This document shows, one piece after another, positions 1-7,251 of a stretch of DNA of 26,682 bases. Positions within the stretch are counted from its first letter, which is position 1, and each line of letters begins with the position of its first letter. Source of the stretch: JAAYAY01 sp964429355 (GTDB taxonomy: Bacteria > Planctomycetota > Planctomycetia > Pirellulales > Thermoguttaceae); assembly GCA_964429355.1 (NCBI GenBank), contig CAYSCH010000094.1:1-26682 (forward strand), in the 5' to 3' direction. The position numbers and the translations under genes are program-made. The notes beneath the pieces were generated by a model. That model was not told where the DNA came from and ran no database searches. It worked only from the letters and a program-made list of their open reading frames with translations.

Positions 1-73
1 GACCCCCAAGCGGAAAGGGAAAAGGGGGGGGGGGGGGGAGGAGAAGGGAGGGGGGGGCAAGGGGAAAGGGAAC
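1..73. repeat. Purine-rich, poly-G low-complexity contig end
   Basis: The first ~73 bases are almost only G and A, with G homopolymers of about 14 and 7. No gene is visible. It lies at the end of the window next to the heptamer-like repeat, so part of it may be a low-quality assembly end. Confidence 0.6.
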
Positions 74-104
74 GGGGGACAGGAGACAGAGGTCAGAGGT
101 TCAG
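74..104. repeat. Heptamer-like purine repeat block 1
   Basis: Contains GGGGGACAGGAGACAGAGGT and GGTCAGAGG units, the same degenerate 7-base family (GGNCAGA/GGGGACA) seen elsewhere in the window. It overlaps the end of the minus-strand toxin gene, whose TGA stop (complement of 93-95) lies inside the repeat. Confidence 0.75.
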
Positions 105-434
105 CAATGCTCGCAGTTTGTGGTTGACTTCGGAACGTATCTCAGGAGGGACGGCACCGAGACGGCGGACAACGTTGCGAGCGTGAATCGTGGCCAGTTT
201 GTGCAGTCGAAGGACTGATGTCGTCTTCAGATTGGTGGACGCGTGCTCTGCCTTCGCAGGCTCAAGCAGGATGTCCGACGCCAACAAAGAGGGAGGGATT
301 ACTGAGGAGATATACGCAACCACCAGCTCTGGCACGCTCCCAATTGGACCAGTCAGCAGCAGAACGGGACGCAACTTCATACCGGCACTGCCGCCAAAGG
401 GAAAACTGCCCAAATATATGTCGTTCGGATTCAA
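93..434 (-). CDS. MazF/PemK-family toxin of a type II toxin-antitoxin pair
   Basis: A 113-residue protein with the shape of PemK/MazF-like endoribonuclease toxins: an N-terminal GSFPFGGSAGMKLRPVLLL segment (family pattern 'G-x-F-P-F...K-x-R-P-x-L-v-l'), a central VVAYISSVIP strand, and a C-terminal LKTTSVLRLHKLATI segment followed by a helix. Members of this family cut mRNA. The start is TTG at 434, overlapping the antitoxin TGA as TTGA, which suggests translational coupling; the next ATG (residue 19) would remove the conserved first strand. The stop lies within a purine repeat. Length is normal for the family. The family call rests on motif reading, and activity is inferred. Confidence 0.8.
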   Translation of the reverse strand: MNPNDIYLGSFPFGGSAGMKLRPVLLLTGPIGSVPELVVAYISSVIPPSLLASDILLEPAKAEHASTNLKTTSVLRLHKLATIHARNVVRRLGAVPPEIRSEVNHKLRALLNL

Positions 435-658
435 CGGACGGGCTCTCCATCGGCCAAGGTGTAGATGTCCTGATGAGGGTCACTCAAGTCGTCAGCCCAC
501 TCCCGAGCAATACCATCTGCCCAGGCATCTCCCGCTTCATCCTCGTGAGAAGAGGGAACGATCAGGACAGTGACCGGTCCAGGGGGAATATCTGCTGGAA
601 CGAGTGCCAAAAGTTGATGATTCTCATCCACGCTACCGGTTACTCTGACGGTCTTCAT
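431..658 (-). CDS. Antitoxin partner of the MazF/PemK-like toxin
   Basis: A 75-residue acidic protein directly upstream of the toxin and overlapping it by 4 bases, the usual antitoxin-first order. The N-terminal half (MKTVRVTGSVDENHQL, then PADIPPGPVTVLIV) looks like a short beta-rich segment as in small antitoxins that often precede PemK-like genes. The C-terminal half is Asp/Glu-rich (WADGIAREWADDLSDP) and is the likely toxin-binding tail. A GGAG Shine-Dalgarno (complement of 666-669) lies 7 bases before the ATG. No certain DNA-binding family can be named. The role is inferred mainly from position and composition. Confidence 0.65.
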   Translation of the reverse strand: MKTVRVTGSVDENHQLLALVPADIPPGPVTVLIVPSSHEDEAGDAWADGIAREWADDLSDPHQDIYTLADGEPVR

Positions 659-678
659 AATCTTGCTCCAACTAATCG

Positions 679-694
679 ATGCTCCATGGAGTAT
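679..694. promoter_or_regulatory. Palindromic candidate operator of the toxin-antitoxin operon
   Basis: A perfect CTCCATGGAG palindrome (682-691), extended to 14 of 16 symmetric positions, sits between the predicted -10 box and the antitoxin ATG. Type II antitoxins commonly bind palindromes at this place to repress their own operon. Binding is inferred. Confidence 0.4.
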
Positions 695-722
695 TCTACG
701 TCCAAGTGCGCTGAGCCTTCAA
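693..722 (-). promoter_or_regulatory. Candidate sigma-70-type promoter for the toxin-antitoxin operon
   Basis: On the minus strand TTGAAG (complement of 717-722) and TAGAAT (complement of 693-698) are separated by 18 bases. The boxes match consensus at 4/6 and 5/6. The position, ~35 bases before the antitoxin ATG, is plausible. Planctomycete promoters are variable, so this is a pattern match only. Confidence 0.35.
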
Positions 723-752
723 TGATCGCAAATTCCTGTCCTTTGACGATTT

Positions 753-777
753 CGCCGGCTAAAGCCGGTACTCCAAC
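753..777. repeat. Short intergenic hairpin (GCCGGCTAAAGCCGG type)
   Basis: CCGGC-TAAA-GCCGG forms a 5-bp stem with a four-base loop, followed by TACTCCAACC. It sits between the toxin-antitoxin promoter and a heptamer-like repeat block. I recall similar 'GGCTAAAGCCGG..CTCCAAC' pieces as dispersed intergenic repeats in planctomycetes, but cannot confirm copies from this window. Confidence 0.4.
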
Positions 778-780
778 CCC

Positions 781-860
781 CTGTCCTCTGTCCTCTGCCG
801 CTCTGTCCTCTGATCCTCTTCTTCCTGACCTCTGCCGCTCTGACCTCTGACCTCTCTCTT
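781..860. repeat. Heptamer-like repeat block 2 (pyrimidine strand on top)
   Basis: Consists of CTGTCCTCTG, CTGACCTCTG and related units, the complement of the GGACAGA/GGTCAGA family. It lies in the divergent gap between the toxin-antitoxin operon and the DUF1559 gene. No coding potential is visible. Confidence 0.8.
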
Positions 861-902
861 CCCCCCCTCCCCCTTCCGCCCTTCTGTTCTCTGCCAAAAC
901 GC

Positions 903-930
903 TTGCATCCTGCTGGAGTCGGTTTATACT
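903..930 (+). promoter_or_regulatory. Candidate promoter for the DUF1559 gene
   Basis: TTGCAT (903-908) and TATACT (925-930) are spaced by 16 bases. The -10 box matches sigma-70 consensus at 5/6. The start codon is ~110 bases downstream. Pattern match only. Confidence 0.4.
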
Positions 931-1048
931 GGAACTACGCAACATAACCCTCTGCGTGGGGGTAATTATGGAAAAACGGGCTGAAAGGGCAGGTGTTTGG
1001 GTTTCTTTTTCGCGCTGGGACTGCGCACTGACATAGGGAGGCGGCTTC

Positions 1049-2038
1049 ATGGGAACGGGAAATCAGTCATTATTCTTGCGCCGGAGATCGGGCCACCTGG
1101 GCTTCACGCTGGTGGAACTTCTGGTGGTGATCGCGATCATCGGCATCTTGATCGCTCTGCTGCTTCCGGCGGTTCAAGCCGCGAGAGAGGCGGCCCGGCG
1201 TGCCCAGTGCACGAACAACCTCAAGCAGATCGGCATCGCGCTGCACAGTTATCATGATGTCATGGGGCGGTTTCCGTCGGGTTATCTTGTCGACGCTTCT
1301 GCCCAGTTCTCTCCGCAGTGGGGCTGGGCGACCATGATTCTGCCCTTTATTGAGCAGGGACCGTTGCACGAGACGGTGGGAGCCAAGGACGTTGGGCTTA
1401 CCGTCCAGGTCACGGCAGCCCTGGCGGCCCCCAATGGCCCGCTGGACAAGGCCCTGAAAACCGTGATTTCCGGCTACCGTTGCCCATCCGACACCACCGA
1501 CGACCTGATCACCGGCACCGACACTGCCAAAGAACGGGTTTTCGACAACGGGGCCGGTAATGTGTTTCAAGCACCTGCGGCAAACTACATTGGGAACGCC
1601 GGGCTCTACAATACGCCGGGCCACATCCCCAACAACGGGATTTTCTTCGGCAACAGTTTTGTGGCCTTCCGCGACATCGTGGACGGAACCAGTTCGACGT
1701 TCGCGGTCGGCGAACGCTGGAACGACTGCTGGCGAGGGCCCGCGACGTGGCTGGGAGCGAAGGGCCTTATCAACGATGCCAGCGGCATCTATTTCACCGT
1801 GGGCAACGTGGGAGTCATCCCGAACTCGCCTCAGGCGGCTGAATGCCGCAACGGATTTGGGAGCTTTCATTCGGGCGGGACAAATTTCGTGTTTTGCGAC
1901 GGCTCCGTCCACTTCATTTCGGAAACCATCGATTCGGACCCCGACACTGGGCTTCCGACCTATGACAGGACAGCCGTCGGCGTCTATCAACAGCTTGGTA
2001 TCCGCGACGACGGCGTGCCGCTGAGAGCGGGCTACTGA
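1049..2038 (+). CDS. DUF1559 domain protein with type IV pilin-like N-terminus
   Basis: A 329-residue planctomycete-type DUF1559 (SBP_bac_10) protein. Residues 18-19 form the prepilin peptidase site (G|FTLVELLVVIAIIG), followed by the hydrophobic helix and the family signature LLPAVQAAREAARR and CTNNLKQIGIALHSYHD. Near the C-terminus HSGGTNFVFCDG (from residue ~274) is the H-X9-DG motif used to name this family. The ATG has an AGGGAG Shine-Dalgarno at 1035-1040. Planctomycetes carry many paralogues; they are thought to be pseudopilin-like surface or secretion proteins, with no firm function. The gene stands alone, and a purine repeat starts directly after its stop. Family assignment is very secure. 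Confidence 0.95.
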   Translation: MGTGNQSLFLRRRSGHLGFTLVELLVVIAIIGILIALLLPAVQAAREAARRAQCTNNLKQIGIALHSYHDVMGRFPSGYLVDASAQFSPQWGWATMILPFIEQGPLHETVGAKDVGLTVQVTAALAAPNGPLDKALKTVISGYRCPSDTTDDLITGTDTAKERVFDNGAGNVFQAPAANYIGNAGLYNTPGHIPNNGIFFGNSFVAFRDIVDGTSSTFAVGERWNDCWRGPATWLGAKGLINDASGIYFTVGNVGVIPNSPQAAECRNGFGSFHSGGTNFVFCDGSVHFISETIDSDPDTGLPTYDRTAVGVYQQLGIRDDGVPLRAGY

Positions 2039-2132
2039 GAAGAGGACGGGAAGAAGAGGACGGGAGGAAGAGGACAGAGGACAGGAAAGGGAGACGGGAG
2101 ACGGGAGACAGGGGACAGGAGACAGGGGGCAG
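2039..2132. repeat. Heptamer-like purine repeat block 3
   Basis: Units such as GAAGAGGACGG, GGAGACG and GGGGACAGGAGACAGG run directly from the DUF1559 stop codon. It is the same repeat family as at 74-104 and 26629-26682. No terminator hairpin is visible between the stop and the repeat. Confidence 0.8.
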
Positions 2133-2448
2133 TTGGGTTTTGCGCATGCGAAATCTGGCTGATGGGGGTGGGGTGTTCTGTTTTCCATGGCTCGCCGCGA
2201 TCCCGTTCGTGGCAGCGGGTTGGTTGGAGAGCGCCGCTTCAGAACGGTACATCTGACTGAAGTCGTTGATAGAGAATTGTTTAGCGCCCAGCCGCAGGCG
2301 CCGGCAGAAGCCTGAAATCCGATGCCTTCGTCTGGGCCCTCAAGTGAGTGTTTTGCATCGGTTCACCGCTGCAGCCATCACGGTCCGCCGCGATGAGTGC
2401 GAATGAGAGACATCACTCCCCCCCATCGCGCTGCTGCATTGGAATTAT
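2133..2448. other. Intergenic region without recognisable gene
   Basis: About 315 bases between the repeat block and the promoter of the large secreted protein. Reading frames on both strands are short and show no family features. Only weak GC-rich inverted repeats (for example GCGCC...GGCGC near 2284-2301) are visible. Confidence 0.5.
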
Positions 2449-2478
2449 TTGACATTTCCGGACTTTCGTGACTATTCT
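2449..2478 (+). promoter_or_regulatory. Candidate promoter for the large subtilase-like protein
   Basis: A perfect -35 box TTGACA (2449-2454) is followed after 18 bases by TATTCT (2473-2478, 4/6). This would give a leader of ~145 bases before the ATG at 2632. It is the best promoter match I see in the window. Confidence 0.5.
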
Positions 2479-2631
2479 ACATGTTAAGCAGAATCTGCCA
2501 TTGTGTTGGGCGGCAGGGGTGACGCGTCTGAACGCAAATGGTGTTTTTGCTGGTCGTTCGCGGGCCGGACGGCGAGTGGGCAGAATCATCTAACCGCGGC
2601 GTTGCCGCAAAACGAATTTGGAGAGAGTGCC

Positions 2632-5600
2632 ATGCGAAAGTTCTTCGAAGCGGTCCAGTCGATCACCCAGCGTTGGCTTTCCGAACGACCCCGCCCGTCC
2701 GCCACCCCGCGAGGACGGCACCCGAAGAACCGCCTCCAGCGCTTCGAGCAACTCGAACAGCGGACACTGTTGAGTATCAGCCCGGGCGCATACGTAAGTG
2801 AGGGCATCAGTGCGCTGAACATCGATGACGTTCACGAGCGATTCCTCATGGACGGCACCGGTGTCAGAGTAGGCGTGATCGCCGACGGCTTGGGCGGAAT
2901 GGGAGATTCGCAGGGAACGGACGATTTGCCTGATCTCGTCACTTACAGTGACCTCGGCGACGGCACCACGGGCACCGCAATGCTCGAGGTGATCCATGAT
3001 GCGGCTCCGGGGGCGAGCCTCTATTTCGCTCCGGCCAGCACGGAAGACCAACTGCGGACTGCAGGCCAATGGCTTGCTGACGTCGCACAAGTCAACATCA
3101 TTGTGGTCGCCGCGGGAATCTACGAACAGCCCTGGTTCCAGGACGGCCTGGCCGCATCGGACATCGACGCGGATATGATTGTGATCAGTGCCGCGGGTGA
3201 CGACGGCGAAATTCATTATCAGGCTGATTTTTCGAGCATTGGCTTGTATTTGAACACCCCTGGAACAGCGAACGGTTGGCACGCACACAACTTCGGCAAC
3301 GGTAGCACGAACAAGGATCTTCTTGCCTTCAATGCCACCGGGACGTTCGATGTGTACATGGAATGGAGCGATCCCTGGGGCAGTTCGGACAATAACTACA
3401 ACTTGTACCTGTTCAAGTACAACACCAGCACTTCGAGTTGGGAGGAATTGGCTCAGGCCGGCAACGATGTGCAGAACGGAGCGGGCAATCCGTGGGAGCA
3501 GGTGCAGATTACCGCCGCCGGCACCTACGGTGTCCAGGTCGCGTTGATTGACATGAACGGCGTCGCCCGTGAGTTTGAACTTATCATCAACGGCTCCGTT
3601 ACCCCGATTACGGATTCATCCGGGGCCTACGGCGCCTCGTTTTCCACGGCTGACGACGCGTTCGACGGCATCTTCGGCCCGGCTGCCGTTGACTCGGTCA
3701 TCACTGTGGGAACGGTCAACGTCGACGATTCCGGCCTCGACACGGTGGCGGCGTATAGTTCCCGCGGACCCTCCACGGTGTACGAAAGCCTGCCCGTACA
3801 GACCGCGTCGGAACGTGACAGCCTGGACGGCGTTGCCGTCGACAAGGTGAGCACCAGGGTGTTGGGGACGAACGGCTTCAGCGGCACTGCCGCGGCGGCG
3901 GCGCACGCGGCGGGTGGCGTTGCCCTCATGGTGCAGGCGGACTTGCAGGACCCGGATCTGGTTCTTAGTGCCGCGACTATCCAGACAATCCTTCGCCAGA
4001 CCGCGGTGGATATTGAGGCCACCGGTCGCGACGACGTCGCCGGCTACGGGCGCTTCGACGCCCTGGAAGCCGCGTACTTCATGTATACACCGGGCACGCC
4101 GGATCTCGCCGAGGGCAGCGATTTCGGTGCTTCAAAGATCGATAATATCACGAGCGATCTCACGCCCACTTTCACGGGCGCCGTTCCCCCCAATTCATGG
4201 GTCACTCTCGAAGTGATGTTCGGCACCGAGTGGGAGCTTGCGGCCGAAGGCGCTGCTGCCGCCGATGGACAATACTCACTCACATTTGATGCGAATACGG
4301 CGGTCCCTGGCGGGTGGCTTCCGGCCTATGACGGCGAGTACGCCTTCCGCGTGGGAGCCGCTTCGGGCAGTACCGGCGAGATCTACAACTACTCGGAGTC
4401 CCTCCCGGTCACGATCGATACGGTGGGGCCCGCAGTCAGTGAGCCGGATTTGCACTCGGATAGTGACAGCGGTTCGGACCCCGAGGATGACGTGACGAGG
4501 GGTGAGACGCCTCGATTCACGGGCACGGCGTCAGATGCCGCCGGCAGTTATATGAGCGGGCTCTGGAAGGTGGAGATCCGAGAAGGCGACGTCTTGTTCG
4601 GGACCCAGGACACCACTTCAGACTACGATCTCACGACCGGCGATCTGACCGAGGGGACGCGCACGATAACCGCGACCGCTTATGACGTGGCCGGGAACTC
4701 AACCGTAAGCACGGGCCTTTCGGTGGTAGTTGACCGGACGGATCCCACGGACCTTGACGTCCTTCTGGACTCCACGTATGACACGGGCCTGTATGACGAT
4801 GACGAGATCACCAATGAGACGCATCTCCGCTTCACCCTCTCGCCTTTCGGCACGGGGAGCGATATCGACACCGTTGTGGTCAACGGCGAGACGGCAGACC
4901 TCATCGACGCGGAGACTGGCGAGTACGAGGTGTATCTCGACCTTGACACGGGTGGGATGACCCCCGTCCTGGCCACCGTTACCGACATGGCCGGAAACGA
5001 GGCGATATCGACGATCCTTGAGGTGACTGTCGACCAGACCGTTCCCGTGGGCGCCATCTATGAGGTGGTTCCCAACCCGCGGCATACGGACGTTCCTTCG
5101 GTCACGCTTGACTTCGGTGAGATCGTCGACGGGCTCGATCTGGATGACTTGACGCTCACGCTCGACGGTGCGGAGATTGCGTGGCCGGAGACTGGTGTAA
5201 CTTTGTTGCCTACGGCGGTTGTGGGGGAATACGAGCTGGGAGGCGTCGACTTTGCTGGCTTGACGGCCGACATCGGGACGTACGTGCTCACGCTGGATGT
5301 CTCAGCGCTTTCCGAGATTGAAGACAGGGCCGGGAACCTGTTGTCGGAAGAGTCGCCGAATAATGTGATCACGTGGGATCGGTACGGCTATGTCCCCGAG
5401 CTTACGGGCGACAACAACGTCGTCATCGTCACCACCGATGGCGCGACGCATCATGTGGTGAAGGTCAACGGGGTGACGACGTATGATGGAGCCGGGACGA
5501 TCTACATCGACGGCAGCGGAGGAACCGGCAATCGGGTTTCCATATATGATAGCGCGGATAATGACACCTTTGTGGGTGACGGCACGCTAGCGACGATGGA

Positions 5601-6534
5601 TTGGGGTGGCGGCGGCATCGATGTAACGGTGACGGGATTCAGTCGAGTGGATGGCTATTCGAGCGGGCACGTGGACGACATGGCATCGCTTGTCGGTTCT
5701 GAGTTGTCGGACAACTTCTATGCTTACGAGAGCGGTTCTTACATGAGGGAGGCGAACGGTGCCTATCTGAACTTCGCAATCGGTTTTGCGAATGTGACGG
5801 TAGATGTCGAGAGCGCGCCTGGCGGGACCGATAGGGCGTTCCTGTACGACACGGCTGGCCCCGATACCTTCGTAGGCAACGCGCATGTGGCAACGATGGA
5901 CTGGGGGAGCGACGGCAACGGCGAAGTCTTCGACATCGTGGCTTCTGGCTTCACGCGAGTGAACGGTTATTCGAGTGGGCACATGGACGACATGGCATCG
6001 CTTGTCGGTTCTGAGTTGCCCGACCGTTTTTATGCGTACGATGGCCATTCCTACATGAGAGAGACCGGCGGAGCTTACTTGAACTACGCGATCGGTTTTG
6101 CGAATGCGAGTGCCCAGGCTGGAGGCGGCAACGACAATAGGGCGTACCTGTACGATAGCGTTGGCGACGACATGTTCGAGGCCAATCCCGAATCGGCCTC
6201 GATGGATTACTCGTACGACGGAGCGCAGTTCGCTGCTGACGTCGTCGCCTACGCTTTCCAACGCGTCTACGCCGACTTCTCCGCGGGGGACGATATCATT
6301 GAACTCAGCAATTCGCTTGGAGCCGACGTCTTCTACGGGCGCGATAACTACGGCTACCTGAAGGGCGCCGGCAGCAGTTACTTGATTTATCTCACTTCGC
6401 TAACGTGGGAAGGCAGTTCTATAGACAGCGTCACACTTATCTCGCCTGATTCCGATGACAATACGTTAGACGCTTCGGACGAATTGATCGACCACATACT
6501 TAACTATCTCTCGGACGATTGGACGGTAGTGTGA
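2632..6534 (+). CDS. Large secreted subtilase-fold protein with Ig-like domains and C-terminal repeats, probably protease-dead
   Basis: A 1300-residue protein counted from ATG 2632 (GGAGAGAG Shine-Dalgarno just upstream); an in-frame GTG at 2503 would add 43 residues with no signal-like character. Residues ~38-48 (FEQLEQRTLLS) match the planctomycete LEPR-XLL export-type signal. Residues ~75-470 resemble the peptidase S8 fold: GVRVGVIADG (D85), GTAMLEVIHDAAPGASLYF, and FSGTAAAAAHAAGGVALM. The canonical GTS-x-A-A-P-H motif reads GTAAAAAH, so Ala420 replaces the catalytic Ser, and the place of the HGTHVAG histidine reads TGTAMLE. Residues ~489-925 hold about four bacterial Ig-like or cadherin-like units. 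Residues ~968-1262 hold three tandem ~100-residue repeats with (L/I)YDS..D.F and MD(W/Y) motifs. Likely a cell-surface or matrix protein. Confidence 0.85.
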   Translation: MRKFFEAVQSITQRWLSERPRPSATPRGRHPKNRLQRFEQLEQRTLLSISPGAYVSEGISALNIDDVHERFLMDGTGVRVGVIADGLGGMGDSQGTDDLPDLVTYSDLGDGTTGTAMLEVIHDAAPGASLYFAPASTEDQLRTAGQWLADVAQVNIIVVAAGIYEQPWFQDGLAASDIDADMIVISAAGDDGEIHYQADFSSIGLYLNTPGTANGWHAHNFGNGSTNKDLLAFNATGTFDVYMEWSDPWGSSDNNYNLYLFKYNTSTSSWEELAQAGNDVQNGAGNPWEQVQITAAGTYGVQVALIDMNGVAREFELIINGSVTPITDSSGAYGASFSTADDAFDGIFGPAAVDSVITVGTVNVDDSGLDTVAAYSSRGPSTVYESLPVQTASERDSLDGVAVDKVSTRVLGTNGFSGTAAAAAHAAGGVALMVQADLQDPDLVLSAATIQTILRQTAVDIEATGRDDVAGYGRFDALEAAYFMYTPGTPDLAEGSDFGASKIDNITSDLTPTFTGAVPPNSWVTLEVMFGTEWELAAEGAAAADGQYSLTFDANTAVPGGWLPAYDGEYAFRVGAASGSTGEIYNYSESLPVTIDTVGPAVSEPDLHSDSDSGSDPEDDVTRGETPRFTGTASDAAGSYMSGLWKVEIREGDVLFGTQDTTSDYDLTTGDLTEGTRTITATAYDVAGNSTVSTGLSVVVDRTDPTDLDVLLDSTYDTGLYDDDEITNETHLRFTLSPFGTGSDIDTVVVNGETADLIDAETGEYEVYLDLDTGGMTPVLATVTDMAGNEAISTILEVTVDQTVPVGAIYEVVPNPRHTDVPSVTLDFGEIVDGLDLDDLTLTLDGAEIAWPETGVTLLPTAVVGEYELGGVDFAGLTADIGTYVLTLDVSALSEIEDRAGNLLSEESPNNVITWDRYGYVPELTGDNNVVIVTTDGATHHVVKVNGVTTYDGAGTIYIDGSGGTGNRVSIYDSADNDTFVGDGTLATMDWGGGGIDVTVTGFSRVDGYSSGHVDDMASLVGSELSDNFYAYESGSYMREANGAYLNFAIGFANVTVDVESAPGGTDRAFLYDTAGPDTFVGNAHVATMDWGSDGNGEVFDIVASGFTRVNGYSSGHMDDMASLVGSELPDRFYAYDGHSYMRETGGAYLNYAIGFANASAQAGGGNDNRAYLYDSVGDDMFEANPESASMDYSYDGAQFAADVVAYAFQRVYADFSAGDDIIELSNSLGADVFYGRDNYGYLKGAGSSYLIYLTSLTWEGSSIDSVTLISPDSDDNTLDASDELIDHILNYLSDDWTVV
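5533..6420 (+). repeat. Three tandem ~300-base coding repeats in the secreted protein
   Basis: Units start at about 5533, 5833 and 6139 and encode R-x-x-(I/L)YDS/T...D-x-F...MD(W/Y)...GF.RV..YSSGH.DDMASLVGSEL..FYAY...YMRE.GAYLN.AIGFAN. Units 1 and 2 are very close: 5661-5706 and 5973-6018 differ at only two bases, which points to recent duplication or gene conversion. Unit 3 is diverged and lacks the DDMASLVGSEL core. Confidence 0.85.
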
Positions 6535-6549
6535 ATGTCATTGGCCTGG

Positions 6550-6574
6550 AAGAACCGCCGGCGCGGCGGTTCTT
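6550..6574 (+). terminator. Hairpin terminator after the secreted-protein gene
   Basis: A perfect 10-bp stem AAGAACCGCC / GGCGGTTCTT with a five-base loop begins 16 bases after the TGA stop. There is no long T tract after it, so it may be a weak or bidirectional terminator. Confidence 0.65.
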
Positions 6575-6608
6575 GCCCTGTAAGTAAGTTGGTCTGGTTC
6601 CTGTCTGT

Positions 6609-6628
6609 CACGGCTCTGGAGTGCCGTG
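6609..6628. repeat. Short intergenic hairpin
   Basis: CACGGC and GCCGTG are separated by 8 bases (TCTGGAGT). It is the second of several hairpins in the 6535-7130 island. Confidence 0.45.
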
Positions 6629-6687
6629 CTATGGGTTGTGAAGCGCAAGGAGGCAATGAGACGCGACAGATTTGAGCCAGTCAGCCC

Positions 6688-6719
6688 ACTCTCCTGAAGG
6701 GGCCTACCTACCGGAGAGT
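6688..6719. repeat. Inverted repeat ACTCTCC/GGAGAGT
   Basis: A perfect 7-bp inverted repeat with an 18-base spacer, ~90 bases left of the MITE-like element. Confidence 0.35.
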
Positions 6720-6814
6720 ATGCAAGATGCTCTTTATTATTTGGGCAGCGCCACTTTGGCTGATTGGATTGTCGCTAAGTATTTGCGTCTAGTGGCTTTA
6801 GGAAGGCATGTTGG

Positions 6815-6938
6815 GGCCTTGATCGTAAGTTTGCCAACTGCTGTCACTGCTAGCGGTGCTTTCCCGTCGCCATTCCCGTAATTCGCGGGCTTGCGGGGGG
6901 AAGAGGTGCTAGCACTTGGCAAGCTTACGATCAAGACC
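6815..6938. mobile_element. MITE-like element with 23-bp terminal inverted repeats and 9-bp flanking duplication
   Basis: The 124-bp segment has terminal inverted repeats at 6815-6837 and 6916-6938. The left arm reads GGCCTTGATCGTAAG then TTTGCCAA. The complement of the right arm reads GGTCTTGATCGTAAG then CTTGCCAA, so 21 of 23 bases match. Both arms abut an identical 9-base direct repeat, GCATGTTGG, at 6806-6814 and 6939-6947, as expected for a target-site duplication. The inside continues as an imperfect hairpin (TGCTAGC on both sides). It is too short to encode a transposase, so it would need one in trans. Several IS families make 9-bp duplications; I cannot name the parent. Confidence 0.65.
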
Positions 6939-6975
6939 GCATGTTGGAGCTGCAGTTGCGGTAGGGGCTTGAGAA

Positions 6976-7031
6976 GACGATCCTCCGCGTTTGTCACGAA
7001 GTCATGGCAGGCTTTTGTACGGAGGATCGTC
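6976..7031. repeat. Long hairpin with perfect 12-bp stem
   Basis: GACGATCCTCCG (6976-6987) and CGGAGGATCGTC (7020-7031) are perfect complements around a 32-base loop. A smaller CAGCGTT/AACGCTG pair follows (7054-7060, 7102-7108). No matching flanking direct repeat was seen. It could be an RNA structure, a regulatory site or part of a decayed element. Confidence 0.5.
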
Positions 7032-7164
7032 AGGATGACGTTGAAGCAGATCGCAGCGTTGGGCAAGAAGTTGGTTTCGTTTCTCGCGTCACGGAATGCG
7101 AAACGCTGAACACTTGTCACTTGTGCTACTGTTTGCCTGCAAGCAGTGCCGGAGGGGCAGAACG

Positions 7165-7199
7165 CAGAGATCAGAGGACGGAAGACAGGGGGCTGGGGG
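7165..7199. repeat. Heptamer-like purine repeat block 4
   Basis: CAGAGATCAGAGGACGGAAG then ACAGGGGGCTGGGGG, a short degenerate block of the window-wide repeat family, 53 bases beyond the 3' end of the 2-hydroxyacid dehydrogenase gene. Confidence 0.65.
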
Positions 7200-7251
7200 C
7201 AAATAGTAAGACTACCAACCTGAAGGCCTCGACGGCATCCTAGGAATGTAG

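Noticed and set aside
655..1050. Minus-strand frame (131 residues) upstream of the toxin-antitoxin pair
   Set aside because: Mostly translated repeat (RRAEGGGGEERGQRSERQ); no support as a gene.
1070..2188. Minus-strand open frame (372 residues) opposite the DUF1559 gene
   Set aside because: Shadow of a secure DUF1559 gene; its N-terminus is repeat-derived (SPVPCLPSPVSLSC).
2503..2631. Upstream GTG start for the subtilase-like protein
   Set aside because: The extra 43 residues have no signal character, while ATG 2632 has a good Shine-Dalgarno and a typical planctomycete N-terminus.
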